This document shows, one piece after another, positions 6,854-13,950 of a DNA stretch of 16,986 nucleotides. Both the position numbers and the translations under genes were made by a program. Every line of letters starts with the position of its first letter. Within the stretch, counting starts at the first letter, position 1. Below the pieces are notes generated by a model. That model made no database searches. It had not been told where the DNA came from and was given only the letters and a program-made list of their open reading frames with translations. This stretch comes from Caldisphaera sp046536515 (GTDB lineage Archaea; Thermoproteota; Thermoprotei_A; Sulfolobales; Acidilobaceae), in NCBI RefSeq assembly GCF_046536515.1, contig NZ_JAWDMQ010000030.1:1-16986 (forward strand), in the 5' to 3' direction.

Positions 6854-7476
6854 TGTTTTGGTTCAAAAAGCTCTTGCCTAGAGTTTTATTTGGTATCGCA
6901 ATTGCATTGATTATAGCATCTGTGTTTGCAACTCAGTACGGCGTAAAAACTTATTCTTCTTGGAATATAGGCTATAATTCACAATCGACTCCAGCGATTC
7001 TAGCTGCTATTATTCCTGCAAGTTCAGGTATAGCCCAAATAAACATAACTGGGGTTTCACAGGCGCTTTATCTAAATTTAACCGGAAATCCCCTTACACT
7101 ATTAGGAGAGGCAAAAGGTCTTGGATTGAAAACTGTTAATACTATTTCACATGATGATTTTCAAACTGGAGTTTATTACTTGGTAACAGGTATGCAAGGC
7201 AACCCAATCGTAGTAGAACAAGCGTTTCAGGGATTAGTTAAGAATGCTCAAAAAATAGGAAACAGTTATATCGTTAAAACAAGTTTAAATCCGGAAGAAA
7301 GCATTGTAGTTTTAGCATTTCCTAATTCCTCTACAGTTCTAATAACAGAAAGCTTTAAAGTAACAGGTTATGGCCATATTTCATTAATTAATGGATTAGA
7401 ATTAGGACTCGCTTTGGTTGTAATATCGATTTTAATCGAAGTTTTAATGAGAAAAAATAATATACAAAAATTATAA
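6853..7476 (+). CDS. Membrane protein of the ABC operon with two terminal helices and an external domain
   Basis: A 207-residue protein I cannot assign to a named family. It has an N-terminal transmembrane segment (about residues 8-28, preceded by KK), an extracytoplasmic region of about 150 residues containing several N-x-S/T sites and Ser/Thr/Val-rich strands, and a second membrane helix near the end (about 179-199) followed by a basic tail. Both termini would be cytoplasmic. Its ATG overlaps the permease TAA by 1 nt, so it is made together with the transporter. It may be an accessory subunit that receives or gates cargo outside the membrane; this is inference. T-rich sequence follows the stop codon. 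Confidence 0.78.
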   Translation: MFWFKKLLPRVLFGIAIALIIASVFATQYGVKTYSSWNIGYNSQSTPAILAAIIPASSGIAQINITGVSQALYLNLTGNPLTLLGEAKGLGLKTVNTISHDDFQTGVYYLVTGMQGNPIVVEQAFQGLVKNAQKIGNSYIVKTSLNPEESIVVLAFPNSSTVLITESFKVTGYGHISLINGLELGLALVVISILIEVLMRKNNIQKL

Positions 7477-7495
7477 TAATTTTTAGTTTTCAATG
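7477..7495 (+). terminator. Probable T-rich terminator after the ABC operon
   Basis: AATTTTTAGTTTTC follows the last stop codon immediately. Two T runs of five and four bases fit archaeal intrinsic termination. No hairpin is needed or visible. Confidence 0.35.
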
Positions 7496-7579
7496 CATTA
7501 TTGTGATTAATTTTGTTAATATCATAAGATATTTAATTTCATACCATTATTTAATTTATATCTAAAATTTAGAAACAAA

Positions 7580-7619
7580 TACTTTTTAATATTATTTATT
7601 ATTATTTAATAGAGGTGAT
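7580..7619 (+). promoter_or_regulatory. Probable alba promoter and RBS
   Basis: The TATA-like TTTTTAATATT at about 7582-7592 would place transcription start near 7610-7617. GAGGTGAT (7612-7619) is a near-perfect ribosome binding site 4 nt before a TTG codon at 7624, which decides the start. The 120 nt before this are AT-rich, with no gene I can see. Confidence 0.45.
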
Positions 7620-7623
7620 AAAG

Positions 7624-7926
7624 TTGTCAGAAAAACAACAAAACACGATATATATAGGTAAAAAACCTTTAATGAACTATGCATTGATAGCTATTAGGTT
7701 TTTCAACTATGAAAATGTTGATGAGATAAAAATTAGGGCAAGGGGTTCAAACATATGTAAAGCAGTTGACATGGTTGAATATCTTAGAAATATGTATTAT
7801 AAGGATTTAATTTTAAAGGATTTAAATATATTCGAAGAAGAGGTATCTGATGAAAAAGGAAATATCAAAAAAATCTCCTCAATTGAAATAACAATAAATA
7901 AAGGCAAAAATGCTCCAGTAATTTAG
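7624..7926 (+). CDS. alba: Alba family chromatin protein
   Basis: A 100-residue DNA/RNA-binding protein of the Alba (Sac10b) family. Diagnostic blocks are IYIGKKPLMNYAL (residues 9-21, with the K13-K14 pair that contacts nucleic acid and is the acetylation region in Sulfolobus Alba), IKIRARGSNICKAVDMVEYLRN (about 35-56, the RNA/DNA-binding core) and the final strand SSIEITINK. The start is placed at the TTG at 7624 because GAGGTGAT lies 4 nt before it; the in-frame GTG at 7615 is part of that ribosome binding site. Tyr replaces the Phe found after VRNR in Sso10b (VEYLRNMYY), a position at the dimer-dimer interface. The gene overlaps srp54 by 4 nt at the convergent stops. Confidence 0.93.
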   Translation: MSEKQQNTIYIGKKPLMNYALIAIRFFNYENVDEIKIRARGSNICKAVDMVEYLRNMYYKDLILKDLNIFEEEVSDEKGNIKKISSIEITINKGKNAPVI

Positions 7927-9263
7927 TCTTCCATGTTTTCTATTCCAAGCTTTCTCAATATACCCCTATCTCTTCTTATCCTCTTCATTATGGTCTTCAA
8001 GTTCTTATAGTAATTAAGTAAATCTTTAACATCTTCAACAGTTGTACCGCTTCCTAACGCTATCCTTTTCATTCTTTTTCTATCAATTAACTCTGGATTA
8101 TCTAGTTCCTCATAAGTCATACTTTCTATAATATGAAGCCATTTTGTAATTTTTTCTTCACCAACCTTTAACTGCTCGTCTTTTATTTGCATTGGTAAGG
8201 AGCTCGTTGGAAGCATTTGGAGTATTTTGCTAAATGGACCCATTTTCCTTAAACTCTTAATTTGAGCATATAGCGTTCTCATGTTGATTTTTCCTTTGGC
8301 TAAGTCCTCTTGTATTTTTTCAATGTTAATGCTTTCCTGAGCACTTTTAATTTTCTCTAGGAGAGCATCTATATCACCTAAACCAAGAAGTCTTGAAACA
8401 AACTTTGTCGGATTAAAAACTTCTAGTTCTTCTATTTTCTCACCTGTTCCAATAAATTTAACTTTAGCTCCTGTAGCTGCTATTGCAGATAGTACTCCTC
8501 CACCTTTAGCAGTTCCATCAAGCTTCGTAACAATTAGCGAACCAATAGGAGTTGTTTCATGAAACTGTTTTGCTAAGTCATAGGCTTTTTGACCTATTGC
8601 AGCATCTAAAACTAACATAACTTCATCTGGTTTAACTTTATTAGATATGTTTTTCATTTCTTCTAAAAGGCTTTTTTCATTACCATATCCATGCCTTCCA
8701 GCCGTATCTATTATTATTATTTCTGCGTTCTTTGATTTAAGTTCTTCAACCCCTTTTTTGGATATATCTTCTGCGTTCTTATTATTTAGATCACCATAAA
8801 ACATTGAACTGCTCAAATTTGCAAGAGTCTTTAATTGCTCAAAAGCCCCGGGCCTATAAGTATCTGCTGCGATTAAGCCAACCTTGTAACCTTTCTTAGT
8901 ATAATAGTATGCCAATTTACCTGCAGTTGTAGTTTTCCCAGAGCCTTGAACTCCTACTAATAAAATTATCCATGGAGTTTTTTTAGGTTCAACATCTACA
9001 CTTATATCTCCTCCAAATAATTCACTTAGTTGATCATAAACTACTTTAATAAACCATTCTTTCCTGCTTATACCTGAAGGAGGCTCCTCTTCTAATGCTT
9101 TTTTCCTTATATTTTCACTTAATTCTTTTACTACCTTTAGATTGACATCTGATTTTATTAACTCTCTTTGAAGATCCCTAATAAATTCTTCTACAGAATC
9201 TTTATATGTACTGCCTCCTTTTAAAAACTTTGAAACTGCATTTCTTAGGCCGTCTAGTACCAA
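7923..9263 (-). CDS. srp54: Signal recognition particle 54 kDa protein
   Basis: A 446-residue GTPase that binds 7S RNA and signal sequences and delivers ribosomes to the membrane. The domains are N (residues about 1-90), G, with P-loop GVQGSGKTTT (104-113), DTYRPGA (134-140), DTAGR (186-190) and TKLDG (246-250), then GTGE (272-275) at the G/M boundary, and M (about 300-446) with the RNA-binding RIALGSGTTVEDV motif. The length is normal for archaeal SRP54. The start is TTG at 9263. An AAATATATTA TATA element at 9281-9290 lies so close that the message is probably leaderless or nearly so. The stop overlaps that of the convergent alba gene. Confidence 0.97.
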   Translation of the reverse strand: MVLDGLRNAVSKFLKGGSTYKDSVEEFIRDLQRELIKSDVNLKVVKELSENIRKKALEEEPPSGISRKEWFIKVVYDQLSELFGGDISVDVEPKKTPWIILLVGVQGSGKTTTAGKLAYYYTKKGYKVGLIAADTYRPGAFEQLKTLANLSSSMFYGDLNNKNAEDISKKGVEELKSKNAEIIIIDTAGRHGYGNEKSLLEEMKNISNKVKPDEVMLVLDAAIGQKAYDLAKQFHETTPIGSLIVTKLDGTAKGGGVLSAIAATGAKVKFIGTGEKIEELEVFNPTKFVSRLLGLGDIDALLEKIKSAQESINIEKIQEDLAKGKINMRTLYAQIKSLRKMGPFSKILQMLPTSSLPMQIKDEQLKVGEEKITKWLHIIESMTYEELDNPELIDRKRMKRIALGSGTTVEDVKDLLNYYKNLKTIMKRIRRDRGILRKLGIENMED

Positions 9264-9280
9264 CAGCTTAACCCTATTTT

Positions 9281-9290
9281 TAATATATTT
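9281..9290 (-). promoter_or_regulatory. TATA box of srp54
   Basis: On the minus strand this reads AAATATATTA, centred about 23 nt upstream of the TTG start. Archaeal initiation is typically about 25 nt downstream of TATA, which would place it at the start codon. Confidence 0.5.
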
Positions 9291-9362
9291 TCAGACTTAA
9301 AAAGCTCATAATTTAGCAAAAAATTAATTTACTTTATAGCTTACAAACTAATGGGAGCGTTT

Positions 9363-11075
9363 ATGATAAAAGAAATTGAAGCTATGGGAAATACATATAG
9401 CAAAATTTTAAAATATACTAATGATTATAGGGTTTATAGAATCTTATCTTCTTACACAAAGTTTAACAGGATACAAGGGGGAATTGAGATACTAGATGCC
9501 GCAAAATTTATTGAAAAGACTCTTATTGAAAATTCTTCTGAAAATTTAAACGTAGAAATGCTAAAATTTGGAGGCACTTCTGTGCCTGATTGGATCGGTG
9601 CTCCAACAGGATGGATTCATAGATTTACTTGGATAAAAATAGGAGACATAGAGTTAAACAGTAAACAGCACCCAACATTACCAGTAGCTCATAGTCCTCC
9701 CTCTGACGGAAAAGTTGTTGGAAAAGCAGTTATAATTAATAATTGGAATGATCCTGATGAATACAAAGATGTTAAAGGAAAATTCGTTGTATCGGATGGG
9801 ATATCTTATATAGTTTATAGGTTGGCTTATGAAAATAACGCTTTAGGCGTTCTATTATATTCCAAAAGTTCTCCTCCAGATGCAGTTCCATATAAATCAT
9901 TATTTTTAAGTAGAGAAGAAGCGAACAAATATACCATCCCTGCAGTATCAATACCAAACTATTTAGTTAACAGCATTGAAGATAAGGAAGTATCTCTGTA
10001 TCTTGATGCTGATATAAAAAAAGATCCTGGATTTCCCTACGTTCTTGCATGGATTGGAGATAAAAATTCAAAGGGTCCAATTCTTATGGCACATATGTGC
10101 CATCCAAGCCCGGGTGCAAATGATAATGGAAGCGGTACAGCATCTTTAATAGAAACGGCAATAGTTTTAAGCGAAATGATACAAAAAAATGAAATAAAAG
10201 CACCTAACGAAACCATTAGATTTATATGGTTCCCAGAATACACTGGAAGCTCTGTTGTTTTTGGTTCTTGGCTTTCCAACTTAGTTACAGAAGCAATAAA
10301 CTTAGACATGGTAGGTGTATATCCTAGCGATAAGGATGGTCCCTTAAAAGTAATAAGTAACAGCATAAGCAGTATTTCCAAGTCAAGTGCTGCAATATAT
10401 TATTCAGCTAGACTAATTTCAAAAAAGATCGGTTTTGACAGGTTATCTTTATCTACCTATGATGGAGGTAGCGACCATGATGTTACAATAGCCTATGGAA
10501 TACCATCAGTTATGTTAAACCAATGGCCTGATTATGCATACCATACGGATTTAGATGATTTGAATAGAATATCGAGAGAAATGCTCAAGTTATCATCATC
10601 CATAGCTTCTTTGGGCACATATATTTTAACAACCATTGATATAGATACATATGATTTTTATAATGATTTATTAAATCAAATAGTATTTAATCATTTATCA
10701 AACGATGATATAGAATCTGCAAAGTTAGCATTAAAATTATTACCTGAAATGTTTAATTTGCAAAAAAATGAGGTCGATATCAATACAGAAGGAAAGGGAG
10801 ACAACATTATAAAAAGCAAGCCACCTATTATTGAAGGCTTAAGGACTTTAGCAAAATATAACCTTGATTTAGCATTAAAGGCTGCAAACATAATAAATAA
10901 AAATACTATGAGCACAACTGTTTACTTTAGAGAAGCATTCTTTTTATCAAAGAATAGACCATTGAAAGAAATTTATCTACTACTTTTAGCAGAGTACGGT
11001 AGAAAATACGTTAACAATGACGATTTAATTAATCTATTTGATATTTTGTCAGATTCCAAGATTATAAGTTACTAA
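9363..11075 (+). CDS. M28-type zinc aminopeptidase-like protein with PA domain (DUF4910-like)
   Basis: A 570-residue protein. A protease-associated (PA) domain spans about residues 105-210 (GKAVII, GKFVVSDG, ALGVLLYSKS, IPAVSI). The M28-like core follows, with candidate metal ligands H244 or H247 (MAHMCHPSPGANDNGSG), D254, E292 (FPEYTGS), D315 (NLDMVG) and H394 (YHTDLDDL). The SDHD segment at about 370-373 precedes GIPSVML, as in M28 peptidases. The last 160 residues are helical and could be a C-terminal regulatory or winged-helix part. No signal peptide is present, so it is likely cytoplasmic peptide hydrolysis. The ATG at 9363 has GGAG 5 nt upstream; the in-frame ATG at 9351 (4 extra residues) is an alternative. 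Substrate specificity is unknown. Confidence 0.85.
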   Translation: MIKEIEAMGNTYSKILKYTNDYRVYRILSSYTKFNRIQGGIEILDAAKFIEKTLIENSSENLNVEMLKFGGTSVPDWIGAPTGWIHRFTWIKIGDIELNSKQHPTLPVAHSPPSDGKVVGKAVIINNWNDPDEYKDVKGKFVVSDGISYIVYRLAYENNALGVLLYSKSSPPDAVPYKSLFLSREEANKYTIPAVSIPNYLVNSIEDKEVSLYLDADIKKDPGFPYVLAWIGDKNSKGPILMAHMCHPSPGANDNGSGTASLIETAIVLSEMIQKNEIKAPNETIRFIWFPEYTGSSVVFGSWLSNLVTEAINLDMVGVYPSDKDGPLKVISNSISSISKSSAAIYYSARLISKKIGFDRLSLSTYDGGSDHDVTIAYGIPSVMLNQWPDYAYHTDLDDLNRISREMLKLSSSIASLGTYILTTIDIDTYDFYNDLLNQIVFNHLSNDDIESAKLALKLLPEMFNLQKNEVDINTEGKGDNIIKSKPPIIEGLRTLAKYNLDLALKAANIINKNTMSTTVYFREAFFLSKNRPLKEIYLLLLAEYGRKYVNNDDLINLFDILSDSKIISY

Positions 11076-11086
11076 AACATTATAGA

Positions 11087-11131
11087 AAAAATATTTATTC
11101 TTTAAATATTCGATTTTAACCTAAAGGTGAT
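11087..11131 (+). promoter_or_regulatory. Probable thrB promoter and RBS
   Basis: AAAATATTTA (about 11088-11097) and TTTAAATATT (11101-11110) are TATA-like. AGGTGAT (11125-11131) is 4 nt before the ATG at 11136 and supports that start over the in-frame GTG within the ribosome binding site. Confidence 0.4.
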
Positions 11132-11135
11132 TAGA

Positions 11136-12092
11136 ATGGAAGAAGTGTGGGCTAAGGCCTATTCAAGTTCTGCAAATTTAGGCTCTGGTTTTGATGTAAT
11201 ATCATTAGCTCACAACGCGTATTATGATGTAGTCGCTATATCAGCTAAAAAAGGAAACGGGGATATTAAAGTAGAAAAAATTGAAGGACCTTTCTCTTCA
11301 AATGTAAACGAAAATAACAGTGCTGCTTATGCAATTAAATATATGGTAAAGGATCTAAATATTAATAATTATGATATCTTTATAAAAATTTTCAAAGGTA
11401 TACCGGTTTCTTCAGGTTTAGGAGGCAGCGGGGCCAGTGCTGCTGCAGCAGTTTTAGCATTATCAAATCTTTTGGACTTAAATTTAAGCAAAGAGCAGTT
11501 AATAAAATATGCCGGCCAAGGAGAAATAGTATCTGCAGGTGTTCCGCATTATGACAATGTAGCAGCTTCCTTGCTTGGCAATTTAGCAATTGTAGGAAAA
11601 ATTGATAATCAGATATATGCTTATAATTTTGAAATAAAGGCAAACTTTATTGTATTTAGGCCAACTAATTTTTATTTAAATAACAAAACACAATACATGA
11701 GGTCTTTATTGCCAAAAAGTGTTGACTTTAAAGATCATACACAAGACTCTATAAAGCTCGGAATTTTGATTGCTTCATTATTAAAAGGTGATCTTAAAGC
11801 TGCTGGTAAAGCAATGAACGATACTATAGTAACGGGTTCTAGGGCAAAGGCTGTACCATGCTTTAATGAAATAAAGGAAAGACTATTAAATATTGGTGCC
11901 TATGGTGTAGCTATAAGCGGCGCAGGCCCATCCATAATAGCCCTTTTCGATAAAAATCCAGAAGAACTATTACAAGTAGGGTTAAACACATATAAAGAAT
12001 GTGGAATTCAGGGAGAAGGAAAAATAGTTAATCCTGCACCGCCGGCAAGTATTTTAAATGGAGATAACAGGGGTTTCCCCAAACCTTCCTAA
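11136..12092 (+). CDS. thrB: Homoserine kinase
   Basis: A 318-residue GHMP-family kinase that phosphorylates homoserine with ATP, giving the substrate of threonine synthase. Landmarks are the N-terminal AKAYSSSANLGSGFDVI block (residues 6-22; SSANLGxGFD is typical of ThrB), the GHMP ATP-binding motif PVSSGLGGSGASAAAA (90-105), and the C-terminal YGVAISGAGPSIIALF motif 3. The length is in the family's normal range of about 300. It is separate from thrC, which lies 3.6 kb downstream on the same strand. Its last 39 nt overlap the 3' end of the convergent DUF711 gene, so its mRNA may be antisense to that gene's tail. Confidence 0.94.
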   Translation: MEEVWAKAYSSSANLGSGFDVISLAHNAYYDVVAISAKKGNGDIKVEKIEGPFSSNVNENNSAAYAIKYMVKDLNINNYDIFIKIFKGIPVSSGLGGSGASAAAAVLALSNLLDLNLSKEQLIKYAGQGEIVSAGVPHYDNVAASLLGNLAIVGKIDNQIYAYNFEIKANFIVFRPTNFYLNNKTQYMRSLLPKSVDFKDHTQDSIKLGILIASLLKGDLKAAGKAMNDTIVTGSRAKAVPCFNEIKERLLNIGAYGVAISGAGPSIIALFDKNPEELLQVGLNTYKECGIQGEGKIVNPAPPASILNGDNRGFPKPS

Positions 12093-13154
12093 ATCAACTT
12101 TATCTCCAGGTTCTACGCTCTCAACAGGTATAATTCTTACGCCCAACGCTTTTGCCTTGGTTTTTGAATAAGCTGATACATCGAGTAAGAGGCCTGCAAC
12201 ACCATTAATGTCATATGGTACTACAGCTAAATCTAATCCTGCTAAGCAGACACCGCTTAGCATAGCTAAATGCCTAGCTGTTAAATCTCCTTCGCTTGCC
12301 CTCGCCTTTAATTTAGAATCCTCTGCTATAGGCAACATTACCTCGTTAAATCCAACAGTTTTTAAAAACTTTGAAGCACGATTAAGAGCTTCATTAACTT
12401 TTTTTAAACCATATGCAAAGCCCGGTTTAGGTAATCTTACCCCAGAAACTAATTCTATTAATCCTAAACTAGACTCTTCCATCCATGGAGATACGCTTAA
12501 ATCTACACCAGCATATTCTATGTTTAATTTGTTTGCAATGTATGAAGCCATGTCTTGAGCCAATTTTCCTGCCTCTACAACTGAGGATATCATACCCTCA
12601 TACCCATTTTTAGCAAAAGAATCCTTTAAGTAATTGGGATAAGTTAGTGCTGCAGAAATCATAATTTTTCCAGGTATTGCAGAAGCCAAAGGATAATATG
12701 GAGTTATAAAATATTTTTCATTAAAAGTGTTTACACCAATGTTTGCCCCAAATTCAGGGTTATTAGATACCAGTTCATGTAATGATCTCGATATGCTTAA
12801 AGCTTCATCCCAACTGTTACCTTCCATCATTATTGATGAATACATCTTATTAGCTGCTATTGACTTTATGGCCTCGTTTAATTTATTGTAATTCGAGTCT
12901 ATTTGACCTAAATTTATTGCATATTTTTCACTAAAATACTCAAGCTCCTTTAAGAAACCATCTAAATCATCCAAAAATGGTGGATTTGGAAATGCTATTC
13001 TAAGGTAAGTCGGCTTTATATTATAGTTGCTCTTATATTCATCAACGGCATCAGAAAAATTGCTAAAAAATTTTTCCAACTCTTTTTTAGCATAATCAAT
13101 ATCGTTAGGTAAAGGCTTACCATAATGTATTGTTAACGTCCTTACCTCATACAT
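12054..13154 (-). CDS. DUF711 / UPF0210 family protein
   Basis: A 366-residue protein beginning MYEVRTLTIHYG, with a conserved interior GVDLSVSPWMEESSLGLIELVSG block, KVNEALNRASKFLKTVGFNEVMLPIAEDS, and TARHLAMLSGVCLAGLDLAVVP. These match DUF711 (UPF0210), a soluble family whose fold has been compared with glycyl-radical enzymes; I know of no settled activity. The active-site glycyl-radical motif is not obvious. GGTGA lies 5 nt before the ATG at 13154, which is preferred to the in-frame GTGs at 13163 and 13166, since those form the ribosome binding site. The stop lies 39 nt inside the convergent thrB gene. Confidence 0.87.
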   Translation of the reverse strand: MYEVRTLTIHYGKPLPNDIDYAKKELEKFFSNFSDAVDEYKSNYNIKPTYLRIAFPNPPFLDDLDGFLKELEYFSEKYAINLGQIDSNYNKLNEAIKSIAANKMYSSIMMEGNSWDEALSISRSLHELVSNNPEFGANIGVNTFNEKYFITPYYPLASAIPGKIMISAALTYPNYLKDSFAKNGYEGMISSVVEAGKLAQDMASYIANKLNIEYAGVDLSVSPWMEESSLGLIELVSGVRLPKPGFAYGLKKVNEALNRASKFLKTVGFNEVMLPIAEDSKLKARASEGDLTARHLAMLSGVCLAGLDLAVVPYDINGVAGLLLDVSAYSKTKAKALGVRIIPVESVEPGDKVDLGRFGETPVISI

Positions 13155-13187
13155 AACGTTCACCACTTTTTTTGATTAAATTTAGAC

Positions 13188-13202
13188 TTAAATCTTTATA
13201 GA
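13188..13202 (-). promoter_or_regulatory. Probable promoter of the DUF711 gene
   Basis: The minus strand reads TCTATAAAGATTTAAG, a TATA-like element roughly 40 nt upstream of the ATG. It leaves room for a short leader with the GGTGA ribosome binding site. Confidence 0.4.
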
Positions 13203-13235
13203 AGACTAAAATTAAATTCGTTGAAAACCTTAAAA

Positions 13236-13338
13236 ACCCTTATATATCAATTACTATAATGTGCCAACTCTGAAAAAATGGGTGGCATAAAATATTGAGC
13301 CCTGTAAATTGGGCAATGAATTGAATCATGTTAATGAT
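13236..13338 (+). promoter_or_regulatory. tRNA-Ser upstream region: two TATA-like elements and short inverted repeats
   Basis: CCCTTATATATC (13237-13248) is a strong TATA-like box, but it is about 95 nt from the mature tRNA 5' end. ATAAAATAT (13287-13295) is a second, better-spaced candidate. Between the boxes, TGCCA (13262-13266) pairs with TGGCA (13283-13287), and GCCC (13299-13302) pairs with GGGC (13311-13314). The tRNA may have a long leader or a small separate transcript. No convincing C/D boxes or open reading frame were seen. Confidence 0.4.
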
Positions 13339-13423
13339 GCCGCGGTCGCCCAGCCCGGTAGGGCGTCGGCCTGCTAAGCCGATGGGGTTAATCCCCGCGC
13401 GGGTTCAAATCCCGCCCGCGGCG
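13339..13423 (+). tRNA. tRNA-Ser (anticodon GCU)
   Basis: An 85-nt class II tRNA. The acceptor stem is GCCGCGG/CCGCGGC with discriminator G, as in serine tRNAs. The D stem is GCCC/GGGC, the anticodon stem TCGGC/GCCGA with loop CTGCTAA (anticodon GCT), the long variable arm GGGG-TTAAT-CCCC, and the T arm GCGGG-TTCAAAT-CCCGC. There is no intron, and CCA is not encoded (CATT follows). The strong GC content contrasts with the surrounding AT-rich DNA, as expected for a thermophile. The convergent aldo/keto reductase remnant stops 2 nt beyond its 3' end. Confidence 0.97.
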
Positions 13424-13425
13424 CA

Positions 13426-13905
13426 TTAAATATTATTTTGTAAAAATCTATAATCTTCTTCCCTTAATTGCCACCCTAAAGATCCTATAATTTCATCTAT
13501 GTGTTTTTTGTTAGCAGCTTTAGGTATTGGTATTGAATTTCTCATTAGATAATTTAGCGCTACTTGTATTGGGGTTTTATTATATTTTTTTCCAATTTCT
13601 TCAAGTTGTTTAATATAAGCTACTTCACCTTTTGCTAATGGAGAATAAGCTATAATTTTTATATTATTCTTTTTAGAAAAAGGTATTATATCTTTTTCTG
13701 GAGATTTATTTAAAATGTTATACTCTATCTCATTTGCAGCTATTTCATATTTCTTTGCTGCACTAATAGCTTTTTCAAGCAAATTAACGTCAAAGTTGCT
13801 AACTCCCATGCAATTAATAATTCCCTTATCGATTAGTTCTTCCAAGGCTTTAATAGATTCCTCTATTGGGACACTCTTGTTTGGCCAATGTATTAGATAT
13901 AACTG
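13426..13905 (-). pseudogene. Aldo/keto reductase, C-terminal fragment (split by IS)
   Basis: About 158 codons of an AKR-superfamily NAD(P)H-dependent oxidoreductase. The frame enters from the IS edge at LYLIHWP (containing the active-site His) and runs through KALEELIDKGIINCMGVSNF, EYNIL, AYSPLAKGE and the cofactor-binding IPIPKAANKKHI to a normal C-terminus. The upstream half lies across the IS at 15398-15549. The two halves lack the intervening segment of about 55 residues that normally carries the catalytic Tyr (YG.G) and Lys (TK), so the gene cannot be repaired by simple excision. An internal ATG at 13845 could start a 139-residue piece, but it would have no active site. The stop is 2 nt from the end of the tRNA-Ser gene. 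Confidence 0.88.
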
Positions 13906-13911
13906 ACCTCC

Positions 13912-13930
13912 TCCCCGCCCTGAAGGGCGA
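13912..13930 (+). repeat. Hairpin at the right end of the IS (tnpB 3' side)
   Basis: CGCCC (13916-13920) pairs with GGGCG (13925-13929) around a TGAA loop, extendable with mismatches. It lies 20 nt beyond the tnpB stop and near the element edge, matching the subterminal structure used by TnpA and the end of a guide-RNA scaffold in IS605 elements. Confidence 0.65.
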
Positions 13931-13950
13931 GTTTCCTGAGGTCTTAAGGG

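Noticed and set aside
10037..10381. 114-codon minus-strand frame inside the M28-like gene
   Set aside because: It lies wholly opposite a well-supported gene with catalytic motifs and has no ribosome binding site or recognisable domain.
13253..13338. C/D box small RNA before the tRNA
   Set aside because: One CTGA and one AATGATG-like string exist, but not in the C-D'-C'-D order or spacing, and the second runs into the tRNA acceptor stem.
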